From Malus domestica (taxonomy: Eukaryota; Streptophyta; Magnoliopsida; Rosales; Rosaceae): a stretch of 64,000 nucleotides of DNA. A model generated the notes under the pieces. That model did not search any database and was not told where the DNA came from. It saw only the letters and a list, made by a program, of their open reading frames with translations. Below, piece by piece: positions 42,413 to 60,274 of this stretch (the first letter of the stretch is position 1; each line of letters opens with the position of its first letter). Position numbers and translations under genes: made by a program. Location of the stretch: positions 40,869,501-40,933,500 of the forward strand of contig NC_091670.1 of assembly GCF_042453785.1 (NCBI RefSeq), read 5' to 3'.

Positions 42413-43799
42413 GGATATATAACCATAATGGGTCAATATGCTTATCAAAGACATTTATTAAAGGAGAAACTTGATATGAATCTAATTTTATGAGTCATTT
42501 TTTAGATGAGTCCAATTATATTTCATATCAGTTTTTTTTTTCATTTTCATACCAATTTACCCCTAAAATTACTTATAAGTAATCAATATTATCCCTTGAT
42601 TTTAGGATTAGTATTTGTGATAAGTTTGACCTATTTGAGGTTTAAAGAATAAAATTCCCTTAATGATAGGATAATTGTTGGAATAAAATTACTACCTATA
42701 TATCTCCAAGTGAGGATACGCCTCTTCATTTCTTCTTCTTTATCATTGTTCAGTTTTCCTCTTCTCTTCTTAGGCTTCCACTATATATGAAATTTGATTC
42801 TATTTGATCAAAGAATGGAGGTTGGTTGGCTTCTTTCATCAAATTGCTTGTTGTGTTCAAATTAGTTAATTTGGTGGTCAAAGTTGAATCTTCATTTGAG
42901 TTGTATTTTTACTCAAATTAATTGATTTCATGGCCGATATTTATCTACCTGTATCACAAGATTTTGTTATATAACCTACCTCTATTATAGGCAGATTATA
43001 TTTTTCTATTTTTTATTATCTATCTCTATCACAAATTGCTTCTATATGTTTTCCTATATTACATAGTAATTTATCTTGCTTATAGGTAGGTAAATTGTGT
43101 ATTTGTACATTTCAGTTCGTTTATCTACCTATTGATTAGATATATTTTCTTCGTTTGATATCTTACTTATAGGTATATGTACATTTATGTATTAGTATCT
43201 TTTAATTAGGTTGTATATTTTTGCAACTTAATCTATGATAAAATATTTTATTTTATTAAAAGGTAAAGAATTGAAACGGTTTTTTAAATGTTTAGTAGAT
43301 TGCATATGTTTAAATATTCAAAATTTGAAAACAAAGGGTAAATAGGTTTAAAAATAGTTAAGTGGACCTAAATTAGAAATTTCAAAAAATTGGACTAAAG
43401 CCAATAGTACGTCAATTTTTTGGACCTATATCTTAATGCCCTAACCTAAAATCTCTAACTTCCAGTACCATCTTATTTGAACATTCACAATTAAGCCACA
43501 TCAATATTTTTTGTTGCTTTCTTTGGAAAGAGAAAGAAAAAGAAGAATTAGAGATAGGACGGGACCAGAGGGCAAGAGAATGAGAGGGGAGAGAATCACA
43601 CTCCTTGTATACCAAGCGATTCTACTACAAAATAAATATTAGAGCAATTTGATTTTTCTTTTTGATTGCAAAGTGATTTGATTTATATGCACATAGGAAA
43701 TAAGGACCTCTCACTTACAATTCAAAAGTGAAAAAATATCACTAGACTACAACGTAGCAATAGAGCTAGTTATAACTAAGTAACTTAACTCATTATCAA
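42413..43799. other. Intergenic, no gene seen
   Basis: AT-rich spacer. Repeated TAGGTAAATT / TACCTATTAT words at 42.95-43.2 kb recall the AT-rich repeat field at 16 kb. No coding exon recognised. Confidence 0.5.
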
Positions 43800-43949
43800 C
43801 CACCACGGGGTGGCTAGTAAATGGGAATGAATTCTAGGCTTGTATCCCCATGTCACGTCCTGTGCTCGATTGAAATGCCTTTGAGTTTTTTCGGCCTCTA
43901 GAATAGTGAACTGTCATGAATCCATCAACTGATCTCATTTAAAAAAAAA
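43800..43949 (+). mobile_element. SINE with 13-bp target duplication
   Basis: AACTCATTATCAA flanks it perfectly at 43787-43799 and 43950-43962. The body starts CCACCACGGGGTGGCTAGTA (box A-like TGGCTAGTAAATGG), has a box B-like GCTCGATTGAAATGCC, and ends in an A-run. This is a clean tRNA-type SINE, probably young because its duplication is perfect. Confidence 0.85.
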
Positions 43950-43962
43950 AACTCATTATCAA

Positions 43963-44536
43963 TATATTTAGTTTTCCACATCTATGCGAGTCAAACTTGA
44001 AACATCTGCAACAAATGTAAATATAATACCATTAACACAAATAGAAAAAGACTAGTTGATGTGTTGGATTACCTAATGTTAAGAAATTGGTAGTTGGCTC
44101 GGTACCATTATGTTCTTAACCTTAATACTAGTAACATATGGAAAAAGTTGTCTTTTGAAGCGTGTCATCCAATGTGACATTGACTCGTCTCCACAGGGAC
44201 TTCAACTAACCAATATTCCTCGATTAATGGGAAGTCAAATCTTTTGCCATTCTACCAAACGATTGTAATCTTCCTGCGAACATCCAGATTCTAAAGGGCT
44301 AGAGGCCAAAACACAAACAATCACCACCCAAAAGACTCCCAGCCCCATAAAATATACACACTTTTCCAATACAATACAAGATTTTCGCTTAATTCCGCAA
44401 CTCTCAGAAAAAGCGAGTCAGAGTCAGCCAAGAGCAGCAGAACGCCGCCATTGAAGCCCATATGCTGACTAAACTACCTTTACGCGCACCCACATCATTC
44501 TTCCCTTTTTATTAGTAGACTTTTTGTTTACTGCTA
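43963..44536. other. Upstream region of the B120-like kinase gene
   Basis: 574 bp of promoter-side DNA. CATAAAATATACACAC at about 44345 is a possible TATA region about 190 bp before the ATG. A short upstream ATG (44462, codons MLTKLPLRAPTSFFPFY, then a stop) precedes the main start and could be a uORF. Confidence 0.4.
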
Positions 44537-47500
44537 ATGAATGCCTGCACTTCTGTGAGTTCATCAATGGGAGTCGATAGAAAAAACCCAGGTACCAGAA
44601 TTTGTAACTTCTCATTCCTTATTGTTTTCTGCTGGGCTCTCCCTCTGTTTTGCTCTGCGTCGAGTTCGATTTCGCGGGGGCAATCTATAAAAGATGGAGA
44701 GACTCTGATCTCGGATGGCCAAATATTCGAACTGGGTTTCTTCAGTCTGGGGAATTCATCGTCCCGGTACGTCGGAATTCGATATTACAAAATTTCGGAC
44801 CCGTCAGTGATCTGGGTTGCAAACAGAGAAAACCCAATTTCTGATAAATCTGGAGTTTTGGAATTTAGAAGCGATGGAAATCTGGTTGTTTTGGATGGAA
44901 ATGGCGCCACTGTTTGGTCTACTAACGCTTCAGCCGCCACTAACTCGACGGCGAGGCTCAATGACGAAGGAAGTCTTATTCTTTCCCGCCGCGGCGATGC
45001 CAGCATGGTCTATTGGCAGAGCTTTGACGATGCAGCGGACACATTTTTGCCGGGAATGAAAGTTGAGGTGAGTGATGAGATCGGAGAGAATCGGTTTCTG
45101 AGTTCGTGGAAGTCGGAAAGTGACCCTTCGGCCGGAGGGTACTCAATGGGCGTTGATCCTCGAGGATCGCCGCAGATTGTGATATGGGAAGGATCAAAAC
45201 GGCGGTGGAGAAGCGGGCATTGGAACAAGCAGATATTCATTGGACTTCCGAATATGCCAACTACTTATGCATATGGTTTTAAGCTTAGTGATGAGAATGG
45301 GAAATCATACTTTACTTACAAGCCGTGGAATCCTTCGGATAAGTTGAGGTTTCGGATAAGGTGGGACGGGTACGAAGAGCAGCTGAAGTGGGCGGAAGAG
45401 AAGAGCCAGTGGGATGTGATACAATCTCAGCCTAACAAGACCAACCAATGTGAGTTTTACAACAAATGTGGAAGGTTTGGGGTGTGTAGTGCATCTGATG
45501 AATCGAGTTCAATTTGCCGTTGTATGCGTGGATTTCAACCGAGGAATTTGGATCAATGGACTGGGGGAAATTGGTCGGAAGGGTGTTATAGGAAAACCCC
45601 TTTGCAGTGTCAGGGAAATAGTACTAATGGAACGGTGGCAAGTGATGAAAAAGATGGATTTGTAGCGATAAGGTGTGCCAAGTTGCCGGATTTTGCAGAC
45701 TTCGTTGTTGCAGTTCCAGGGGAGAGCTGCGAGGAGAAATGTCTCGAGAATTGTGCTTGTACTGCATATGCAAATGTTCAAGGGATAGGTTGTATGATGT
45801 GGACCGAAGACTTGATTGATGTCGAACAATTTACAAAGGGAGGAAACACATTGCATATTCGTGTTGCGCATTCAGATTTAGGTAAAGTTCAAATCCATTT
45901 GTCCTTCTTGTTGTTGGTGCTATTCGATTCAGTTCTTTTCCTAAAATTCATTTGTGTTCATTATTGAGGTTTCTGGTTTTGGCTTTTACTTTCTATACAA
46001 GAAAAAGCAAATGGTGAATTTTGGTCACTTCATTTTCCTTAAGTTCTGTTCCATTCAATTGCTGTGAGGAAAATTTAAACTGATGCATTTCACAGGAAAT
46101 CAAACCTTCTGCCTTTTGCGGATCATTGAATTCTAAATTCGCCTCGAGGCAAGCTGCAGCAGCGAGTCCATAAAAGATAATCTAAAACGCCTTTGCTTGT
46201 TCTCCCATTCCATTTGAATCGTCTTTTTATCTGGCCAGTTCTTCTGCAGCAATTTTTCTTTTAGTCATATTGCACTCGTAACTTTAGTAGACCTTGATCT
46301 GTTTTTTTTGTCATCCATCCAAAAATGAAAAATAAGTTATTGTCTTTTGATTCCATGTCCTTTAATAATATCAAAGGCCAGACATGCTTTCTGTGCTGTA
46401 TATTCAAATCATTGAAAATACAAAACATAGCACGGAAAGGGCCAGGAAACTGCTCAAATAACTATTAACTGTTTGAAATGTTACAACTTACAATGCATTA
46501 TACTGCACTAATCTTTTAATTGATCTCCTTTTATATATAGGTAGCAAGAACAAATTGTCCACTGCTGTGATAGCAGTAATTTCCGTAGCGGGAGCATTGT
46601 TCGCTGTCATCATCCTATTGCTTTTGTGGAAGTTCAAAGCAAAACTGAAAGGTAGGACGCACATTTCCATCCTTCTGGTGAATGAGAGGGCAAATTTTTT
46701 AGTTAACTTAAGAAAGCTGGTAACTGTTCCATGATTTATTCTCCTGTCCATTTAGTTTCTAACTTATTTTTCTTCCTTTTGTTATCTAGTGTTGCCCACC
46801 ACTTCTTCAATTTCATGGTTAAGGGGAGGTGATACATCAACGCTCAATGCTGGAAAAAGTACAGAATTTTCAACAGATGCTTCAGGATCGGTAGATGTTT
46901 ATGCAGAAGGGAATCAAGTAAATAGATCCGAATTACGGCTGTTAAATTTGAGTTGTGTAGCAGCTGCAACGAACAACTTTTGTGAAGAAAATAAGCTTGG
47001 GAAGGGGGGATTTGGTACTGTCTACAAGGGTAGCCTTCCAGGGCTACCACAAATAGCTGTAAAAAGACTTTCGAGAAGGTCTACTCAAGGATTGGAGGAG
47101 TTCAAGAATGAGATTAGTCTGATTGCTAAGTTACAACACAGGAATCTCGTGAGACTATTGGGCTGCTGCATTGAAGGAGAAGAAAAGATGCTGGTTTATG
47201 AATACATGCCAAACAAAAGCTTGGATTTCTTTCTCTTCGGTATGTTCTCTTTCAGCTGATCAAGGGTTCTTTTTTCTGATAATTACATATCTGAAGTTTG
47301 TTTCACTTAGCAGTTGCCTTTTTGGTAAAATGACAGATCCAGCCAACCAATCACTACTAGATTGGAGAAAACGCTTCACAATTATTGAAGGGATTGCACG
47401 AGGGCTACTTTATCTCCATCGTGATTCAAGACTTAGAATTATTCATCGAGACCTAAAAGCTAGCAACATTTTGCTGGATGAAGATATGATTCCCAAAATT

Positions 47501-48226
47501 TCAGACTTTGGTATGGCAAGAATATTCGGGGGTAATGAAAATGAAGAAAATACAGCCCGAGTTGTTGGCACATAGTAAGAACAACCTGTCGACACTAATG
47601 CATTATAACTTATTTACCTCATGTTAAAATTATCAACCTGATCACAATATGCGTAATGCAGCGGTTATATGTCACCTGAATATGCAATGGAAGGTCTGTT
47701 TTCAGTGAAGTCAGATGTCTATAGCTTTGGTGTATTGCTGCTAGAGATTGTGAGTGGCCGAAGGAACACAAGTTTGCGATCAACGGAACACTTAAGCCTT
47801 ATTGGATATGTAAGTTATTCTTGCATGATGTTTTAAATGCTAAATCCTAGCTATTACTTCTCCAATCAGTAACTACAACAATGGAATATGAAATTTTTGG
47901 AACGTTTTCAGGCATGGCATCTTTGGAACGAGAATCGAGCAGTGGACCTCATTGATCCTTCCATCGCAGAAACATGTTCCCAGAATGAAACTGAATTATT
48001 GAGATGCATACATGTAGGGTTGCTGTGTGTGCAAGACTACGCAGCTAGTAGACCAACCATGCCGGCCGTGGTGTTGATGCTGGAAAGTGAAGCTGCAAAT
48101 CTTCAGTTACCAGTACAACCTATATTTACTTCAATTAGGAGACCCGTGGATACAAAATTTGGTACAGAAGGCCAGGATGTAGCATCCTCGAACAATGTAA
48201 CGATTACAGTGTTGGAAGGGAGATGA
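44537..48226 (+). CDS. B120: G-type lectin S-receptor-like Ser/Thr kinase, B120-like
   Basis: Six coding exons: 44537-45881, 46541-46651, 46790-47239, 47337-47574, 47662-47809 and 47912-48226. All have GT-AG borders and consistent phases, giving 868 residues. In order: signal peptide (about residues 22-43); bulb-lectin domain ([33 protein letters not shown]); S-locus glycoprotein domain; EGF-like/PAN Cys-rich region ([33 protein letters not shown]); one TM helix (about 454-478); kinase with [10 protein letters not shown] at 556, the ATP Lys in [13 protein letters not shown] and SDFGMARIF. The C-terminus VTITVLEGR matches the family. An in-frame ATG at 44567 could also start it. The protein acts at the plasma membrane; the ligand is unknown. 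Unlike the three downstream kinases it lacks the intron after VYK. The kinase looks catalytically complete. Confidence 0.92.
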
Positions 48227-49479
48227 TAGTTAATCTTCCTCCATGTTTATATGCTATTCCATCTCCTATGGGGGTTATTAGCAAAATTTGTATAGCCTGT
48301 AATTTTTCGTTAAACAATCGTCAGGGGAAAGGTAAATACTCGCAACGGAATTCTAAGAGACGGTGAAGTTGGGAGGAATATGGACTGGGTGGGGGGTCCA
48401 CATTGTTTTTATTAAAAAGTTTAAATTTTTCTATTCTTTTAAAGGAATTTTTTTTTTCCAATTTGTTTTCTTTTTGCTTATGTGGCATATTTGTGACATT
48501 CCTGTCAGCATAAATAAAGGTTTTTAATTTGTCATATCATCACTTAATGGTTAAGTTAATGGATTGATTAACGGTTGTATGTTATTGAAATAAAATAAGT
48601 AAATGTATGAAATTGAAATGTTTTAAAAATATTGTATAAGTTTCAATTAACCCTAAACTTGAGGGAAAAAAAAAACTTTTTACCCTAAATCATGAGTCAA
48701 AAACCTCGGAAAGCAGAAGTAGGTGAGACCATGCTTCTAAAAAGAGTGTGTTTTTTAATGAGATGAGTGAATAGTGCGCATTAATGAAACTTTCTAAATG
48801 ACAACTCTAGCCTCCCTTGACTCCCTATTGTCTCCGTTCTTATTCCACGTGAAACTAATCAGGCCTAATTTTGCACTGTTCACAGCTCGCTCTCTCGTCT
48901 CTAGCTAGTCCTGTATTGTAACAATGGCTGCAAGGGTCGAATCCGATTTTCTCGACTAAGACTATTACGTATATGTAGACTTCAAATCTCCAATACCTTT
49001 TGTACCAGATGAGATTGATTTCAGTCATCTTTTTAATTTAAATAGGAATGATGGATGTAAGGTGATGGGGCCCTAATGTATAGTTAGGTGGTGTTTATGC
49101 ATATTTCTCGAATAATTATTTAGAGTTTGAGTTATATCTTATTTTGTCGAATGATAAAACTAAAAGCATAAATAACGTCATGTCATTTTCAGTCATTTTA
49201 CATAATCAAATATACTTATAATAAAAGTTTACAAAACATTCCGACATTGGTTTTTTAGCTAAAAGTACTTTTTATAATTATACTTTATCAATCACATAAT
49301 TGATTTATTTCACAGCTATTTATTATCATAACACAACACAGCAAAAACAGTTTAAAAAAATGGTACTGCTACCCCGCACTAGCCCTTAATCTCTCTGTTC
49401 GTGTAGAATTTTCTTTCATTGTACAAAAGACAGATGCAAGAAATATCATTTACCGAATGAGAGTACAGATTTTTATAAT
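48227..49479. other. Spacer after the B120-like gene
   Basis: 3' UTR then AT-rich DNA. From about 49.40 kb the sequence is related to the upstream region of the third kinase gene (TGTAGAATTTTCTTTCATTG versus TGTAGAAGCTTCTTTCAATG at 55.61 kb), so the promoter side of the tandem kinases begins here. Confidence 0.6.
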
Positions 49480-52090
49480 CTCAGCTGCCGAAATAAAACG
49501 TGACATGCCCCGACCCTGATATTTCCTGAATACCAGGATAGACGCGTGCTGACCGACATACGAGGGTGACGAAATCCATTAATTGATACAAAAGCTAAAA
49601 ATAAGAAATAAATAAGGGTTATGAATTTAAAATACAATGAAATAATAATTTAGGAACGTGCTCAGAGTATAGTTACAACTAAACCTAATCACTAAAAAGA
49701 ATTAAGATAAAATTGAATGAATAAAGAAGTGGGTCCTACATCAACAAGATTCAAAGATGCTGCTGCGAAAGTGTCTTGACGCTGGGATTAGGTGCCTTAA
49801 TCCTAAGTCCTGAATGGAGGCGTAAAACAAAGGTGAGTGGACCAAGTTCATATATATAATAATAATAAAACAGTTATCAACATACTAACCCCCAAAGTTT
49901 AATAGTGAAAACTATTAGCATAGTAAGTGAAGGATTTAATAAAAATCCTAGCATGCCAAAAATATCTCAAAAGTCATATCGCGGAACAACATTGCGGAAA
50001 TCAAAACAGTAAACGTATCGTATATCGTCTCGTAAGTGTGGTGTGTTGCTAGAAAGATCACTAAATAAATATAACTCCCGGCCCAATACCTGCTCCGTGG
50101 TCTCTGCGCCCGTAACCAGAGATTACCAACTCCCGGCCCAATGCCTGCTCCATGTCCCTCAGCCCATAGCTAGGGATTATTTCTCCCGGCCAAAATGCCA
50201 ACACCAGATCCTCGCCCTAGGCAGCATAGTGTCCTCTAGGTACGCACAAATAGTTACGTCTTTCATAAATAACCATTTTATAGTATAAGGTCATCCATCG
50301 TCTATACTATAAAGAAGGGTTTCTAAAACATGTTCTAGCATCCTATCGTCATCCATCAGATAGTCTACCAGATCATGGTTTTTATAGAAAATACGATATA
50401 TTAAAATATACCTCAAAATAGGCCAACAATTGATTCCTCACCAAAAACACGAGACGAAAATCAATATATTTAATAAACAGGCTTCACATAAATCAAATCA
50501 TAAACTTGTAGGCATGCTAATCATTTATGCAATTAAATTATAAAATCATGTAATTTTAGAAGGGGTCCACTCACAGTACTTAGTTGCCAAAAGCTGCGCC
50601 ACTAGCGAAGATGAAAACGTAGATATAATTGCCCCTAAGCACATTAAATGGTACAATTAATAAAACTATATTAGGACAATTGAATTTGGAAAAAACGAAT
50701 ATTGGAAACGGATTCAGAAAGTCAACTCTAAAGTCAACGTTGACCGGGGGTCAACGGTCAAACTAGGTCAAACGGGTTTTAGGCTTGAATCCAGGTTAGG
50801 GTTTAAGTTAAATAGGATTAGGATCTATTGGGTTTAGGGTCTAATGAGTTTTAGAATCCTAAGGCTTTTGGATTAAAAGGGTTTAGGGTGAAGAAATGTG
50901 GTTTGGGCCTAAGCCCAAACACACACACACCACACAACACAAGCACGACACATGCACGGCATGCATGGGTTTAAGGTGAAGCAATGTGGTTTGGGCCTAA
51001 GCCCAAACACACACACACACACCACACAACACAAGCACGACACATGCACGGCATGCATGACATGCATATACACACACGCACACACACACTAAATACACAC
51101 ACACGCACACACACACACTAAATACACACACACGGGCTGCACATCACACACACCACACACACTTACACACACAACACACACACGGCCCAAAGGCCTCACA
51201 ACCAAAAGGGTTGGGCTCGGCAGGAAGGCCCAAAGGCCTTGGGTTTGGTGGGTCGCAGGACCCAATGGAAAAGAAAGCCGGAAATTCGGCCGAAAAGTTC
51301 TCTAACTTTATACGCTCATAACTTTGTCAATACTTAACGAAATCAAGTGAAATAAGAACGAAAGTTGTAGCCTTCGAAGAGACGAAGAGAATAGTACCTC
51401 ACACGACGTCTAACTCGCCGTGGTTTGGCCGTAAAATTCCTCGAAAGCCTCAGAGGTCGCCGGAAACTGGGTAAGATTCAAATGCGTATAACTTCTTCCA
51501 TAGGCAACGAAATTGAGTGAAACAAAAAGGAAAGTTGTAGTTCTCAGCGAGACGAAGAGATTGATACCTTGCACGTCGGCCAAATCGCCGTGGTTTGGCC
51601 GGAAATTGAGACACGGGTGAGAGGGAGAGAGTTGCAGAGAAATGGAGATACGGGAAAGAGAAAACAGAGAGAGAAGAGAGAGATGGGACGCTGGGGTCAG
51701 AAATCAGGGGTGGGTCCCCAGGCTCACCATTTAAGACCCAACAACAAATTTTAAAAGGAAAATAAATTCCCAAACTTGGTGAAAACACAAAAATACTTTT
51801 TCTGTAGAGTAAATTGCGGAACGGGTTGTTACAAAACGTGAAAGTGCAAAAAGATTGAGCAAAGTCAATAAACCTCAGCTGCTGAAATAAAACGTGAAAC
51901 TGCCGAAAGATGAAGTCAAGTGAGTAAATCTCAGCTGTTGGAATAAAACGTGAAAGAGATGAAGCAAAGTCAATAAATCTCAGCTGTTGGAATAAAACGT
52001 GACACTGCTGAAAAATGAAGCAAAGTCAGTAAATCTCAGCTGTTGGAATAAAACTTGAAACTGCTGAAAGACGAAGCAAATATATTGACT
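49480..52090. repeat. 56-bp tandem array upstream of kinase 2, split by a solo LTR
   Basis: CTCAGCTG starts lie at 49480, 51874, 51930, 51979 and 52035. Spacing is 56, 49 and 56 bp on the right side. The left gap of 2,394 bp minus the LTR and one target duplication (2,338 bp) is again exactly 56. Units contain GAATAAAACGTGAAACTGCT. The third kinase has only one such unit in its upstream region (about 55680-55735). Confidence 0.92.
49501..51833 (-). mobile_element. Solo LTR, 2,333 bp (fossil LTR retrotransposon, probably Ty3 type)
   Basis: On the minus strand it runs from TGTTACAACCCGTTCCGC to a GGTCGGGGCATGTCA end. Perfect 5-bp flanks AAACG lie at 49496-49500 and 51834-51838. No internal coding region is attached. 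It contains a CA-rich stretch (about 50.92-51.18 kb) with a duplicated GTTTGGGCCTAAGCCCAAAC segment, and about 1.8 units of the 170-bp repeat at 51.3-51.6 kb. The intact duplication suggests moderate youth. It lies about 450 bp upstream of the second kinase start. Confidence 0.88.
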
Positions 52091-52283
52091 TAGAGAGCAT
52101 TCGCAGAAGTTTTCTGCTCAAAGAAATGGAAGTCATTTCACTGACTGAAGTTTAAGAGCAGTCCAGTACGCTTCAAATGCGAATTCACCTGCTATTCGTA
52201 AAATTCTTTCATCTCAATTCTAGCCCAAAACAGTATTTCAATGTTCCATCGCATTGTACTCCCAGCAAATTTTAACCATTCAG

Positions 52284-55414
<3,131 letters not shown>

Positions 55415-55877
55415 GCAATCCCATACCATTGAATCACAATGCAATGAAATTTCGATCATTATTCTGGAATGTTCTTAGACCTACAACTCAATTTAATCTC
55501 AGTCACATCAATTGTTACGTTTGTTTAATAGACTAGTCAGTCTTAGTCTATCAGTATTATATGTTAAATAGTCAGACTGCTTGTTGAAATTGGTTGTAGT
55601 TGGTCAAAGTTCGTGTAGAAGCTTCTTTCAATGTATAAAACGCAGACGTAAGCACCGCATGAGATTACTGAATTTTATAATCTCAGCTGTTGAAATAAAA
55701 TGCGAAACTGCTGAAAGATGAAGCAAAAATATTGACTTTGAGAGTGAAGTTTACTAATAGTTTAATACGCTTAAAATGCGAATCCATCTGCCATTCATAA
55801 AATTATTTTATCTGAATTTTAGCCCAAAATGGTATTCAATTGTTAGTATTGCGACAGTTAATGCTTTGAATTTCTTC
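55415..55877. other. Intergenic and upstream region of kinase 3
   Basis: The last about 270 bp match the region upstream of kinase 2 in order, but with one 56-bp unit only and no LTR. This shows the ancestral promoter layout. Confidence 0.6.
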
Positions 55878-59022
<3,145 letters not shown>

Positions 59023-60243
59023 ACCTACGAGTCGAGTTAATCTCAGCCACATCAGTTGCTAGGTTTGGTTATAGACTAGTCATAGTCTTCGTCTAGTTTA
59101 TATGTTGAATAGTCAGATTGCTTGTCAAAATTGGTTGTACCTACTCGGAGTTCGTGTTGAAGCATCTTACATTGTATAAAATGTCAAATTATTAGAGAGA
59201 TGGGCCAAAGCTCATTTCCAACAGTACCGATATCATCCACAACTTGTTAATTATCACCTGTATAGTCTGATAGATGTGGCGTTTTACCACAAAAGACCTC
59301 GGTGTTAGATGGAATGCAGTTGAAATATTTAAACTCTTCTTTCTTTCTTTCAGCAGCTGATGTGGAATATTCAATTTATTTGATTCATAAACATTTAAAA
59401 AACTAAGATGTTATTGATGAAAGGATGTGGTTTAGAGTGCAGGCATCCTTTTCCAATTATTGTTGCCTATTCAATTTATTTGATTCATAAACATTAGAGT
59501 ACATTTATCTTGTTGGACTATTTGTCATGGGAAAATTGTTGTCTGGACATGCCACACTGCATTCGTTATTACAAATGCAAATATGTGGCATGAACGGCAA
59601 AATTACCACGATGCAAGTTGATGCACTTTTTTAGTGACTGCTAATTTTAATAAAAAAAAATTGTTATTATGCCATTCATTATATTTTATGTTGGCCATTA
59701 ATCATATATTCATGTGTTGGCAGTGCCATTATATGAACTTTTAGGAAAAAAATAAAATTGCCCATTCTAAATATATTTCACTTTCATTCTACCAATAGAG
59801 TTATTATTTCATCTCTGCGTTTACATCCTTTACAATATAAATTTGTTGATATCTAATTTCATTGCACCTTTTATTTTATTTTATTTTTTCTTTTGACTAG
59901 GCTACTTTCTTGGCAATCAAGAATACAAGGAAACTTTAGATATTCTAGTGAACAACTTTTGTTATCTTTTATCAATATAAATCAAACAATACTCCCTAAT
60001 ACTTCTTTCCATGTATTTCACAATCTTTTATATGTAAGTACTACTATTGATCAAAAGCCACATAAACTACTTAAATAAACTCACATCTAATCTTTTTGGC
60101 ATTCACAAAACAAATATGTGATCTTTTGTATGTGGTCCAAATCAATCAAATTTTTTCCATGTAAAAATCTTCTTAATGTTGTCAATATAAATAATATTAA
60201 TCTTTTATATTTTTTAGACATAACCTATCATATAATTTTTAAA
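59023..60243. other. Intergenic; possible Helitron body
   Basis: No gene. ATTCAATTTATTTGATTCAT repeats directly at about 59369 and 59466. An imperfect stem CATGCCACA ... TGTGGCATG spans about 59549-59595. The right part may be the body of the Helitron whose 3' end follows. Confidence 0.5.
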
Positions 60244-60274
60244 CCCGCAGCAACGTGCGGGTGCTAATTTCTAG
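60244..60274 (+). mobile_element. Helitron 3' terminus
   Basis: CCCGCA (60244-60249) pairs with TGCGGG (60256-60261), a 6-bp stem. Then TGCTAATTT and CTAG at 60271-60274 follow, then host T. This is a classic plant Helitron end (CCCGCAGCAACGTGCGGG style). The 5' end was not found. AT-rich sequence from about 59.6 kb may belong to it. Confidence 0.75.

Noticed and set aside
41416-42493. Paired short frames with poly-Phe or poly-Lys
   Set aside because: They are duplicates of each other created by the segmental duplication and run through T homopolymers.
50043-50288. 81-codon frame in the 49.5-51.8 kb region
   Set aside because: It lies inside the solo LTR, has no family features and reads through an imperfect direct repeat (CTCCCGGCCCAATRCCTGCT).
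55776-55877. Upstream ATG extending kinase 3 by 34 residues
   Set aside because: The matching stretch in kinase 2 is stopped in frame, and the signal peptide would be buried. The ATG at 55878 is preferred.
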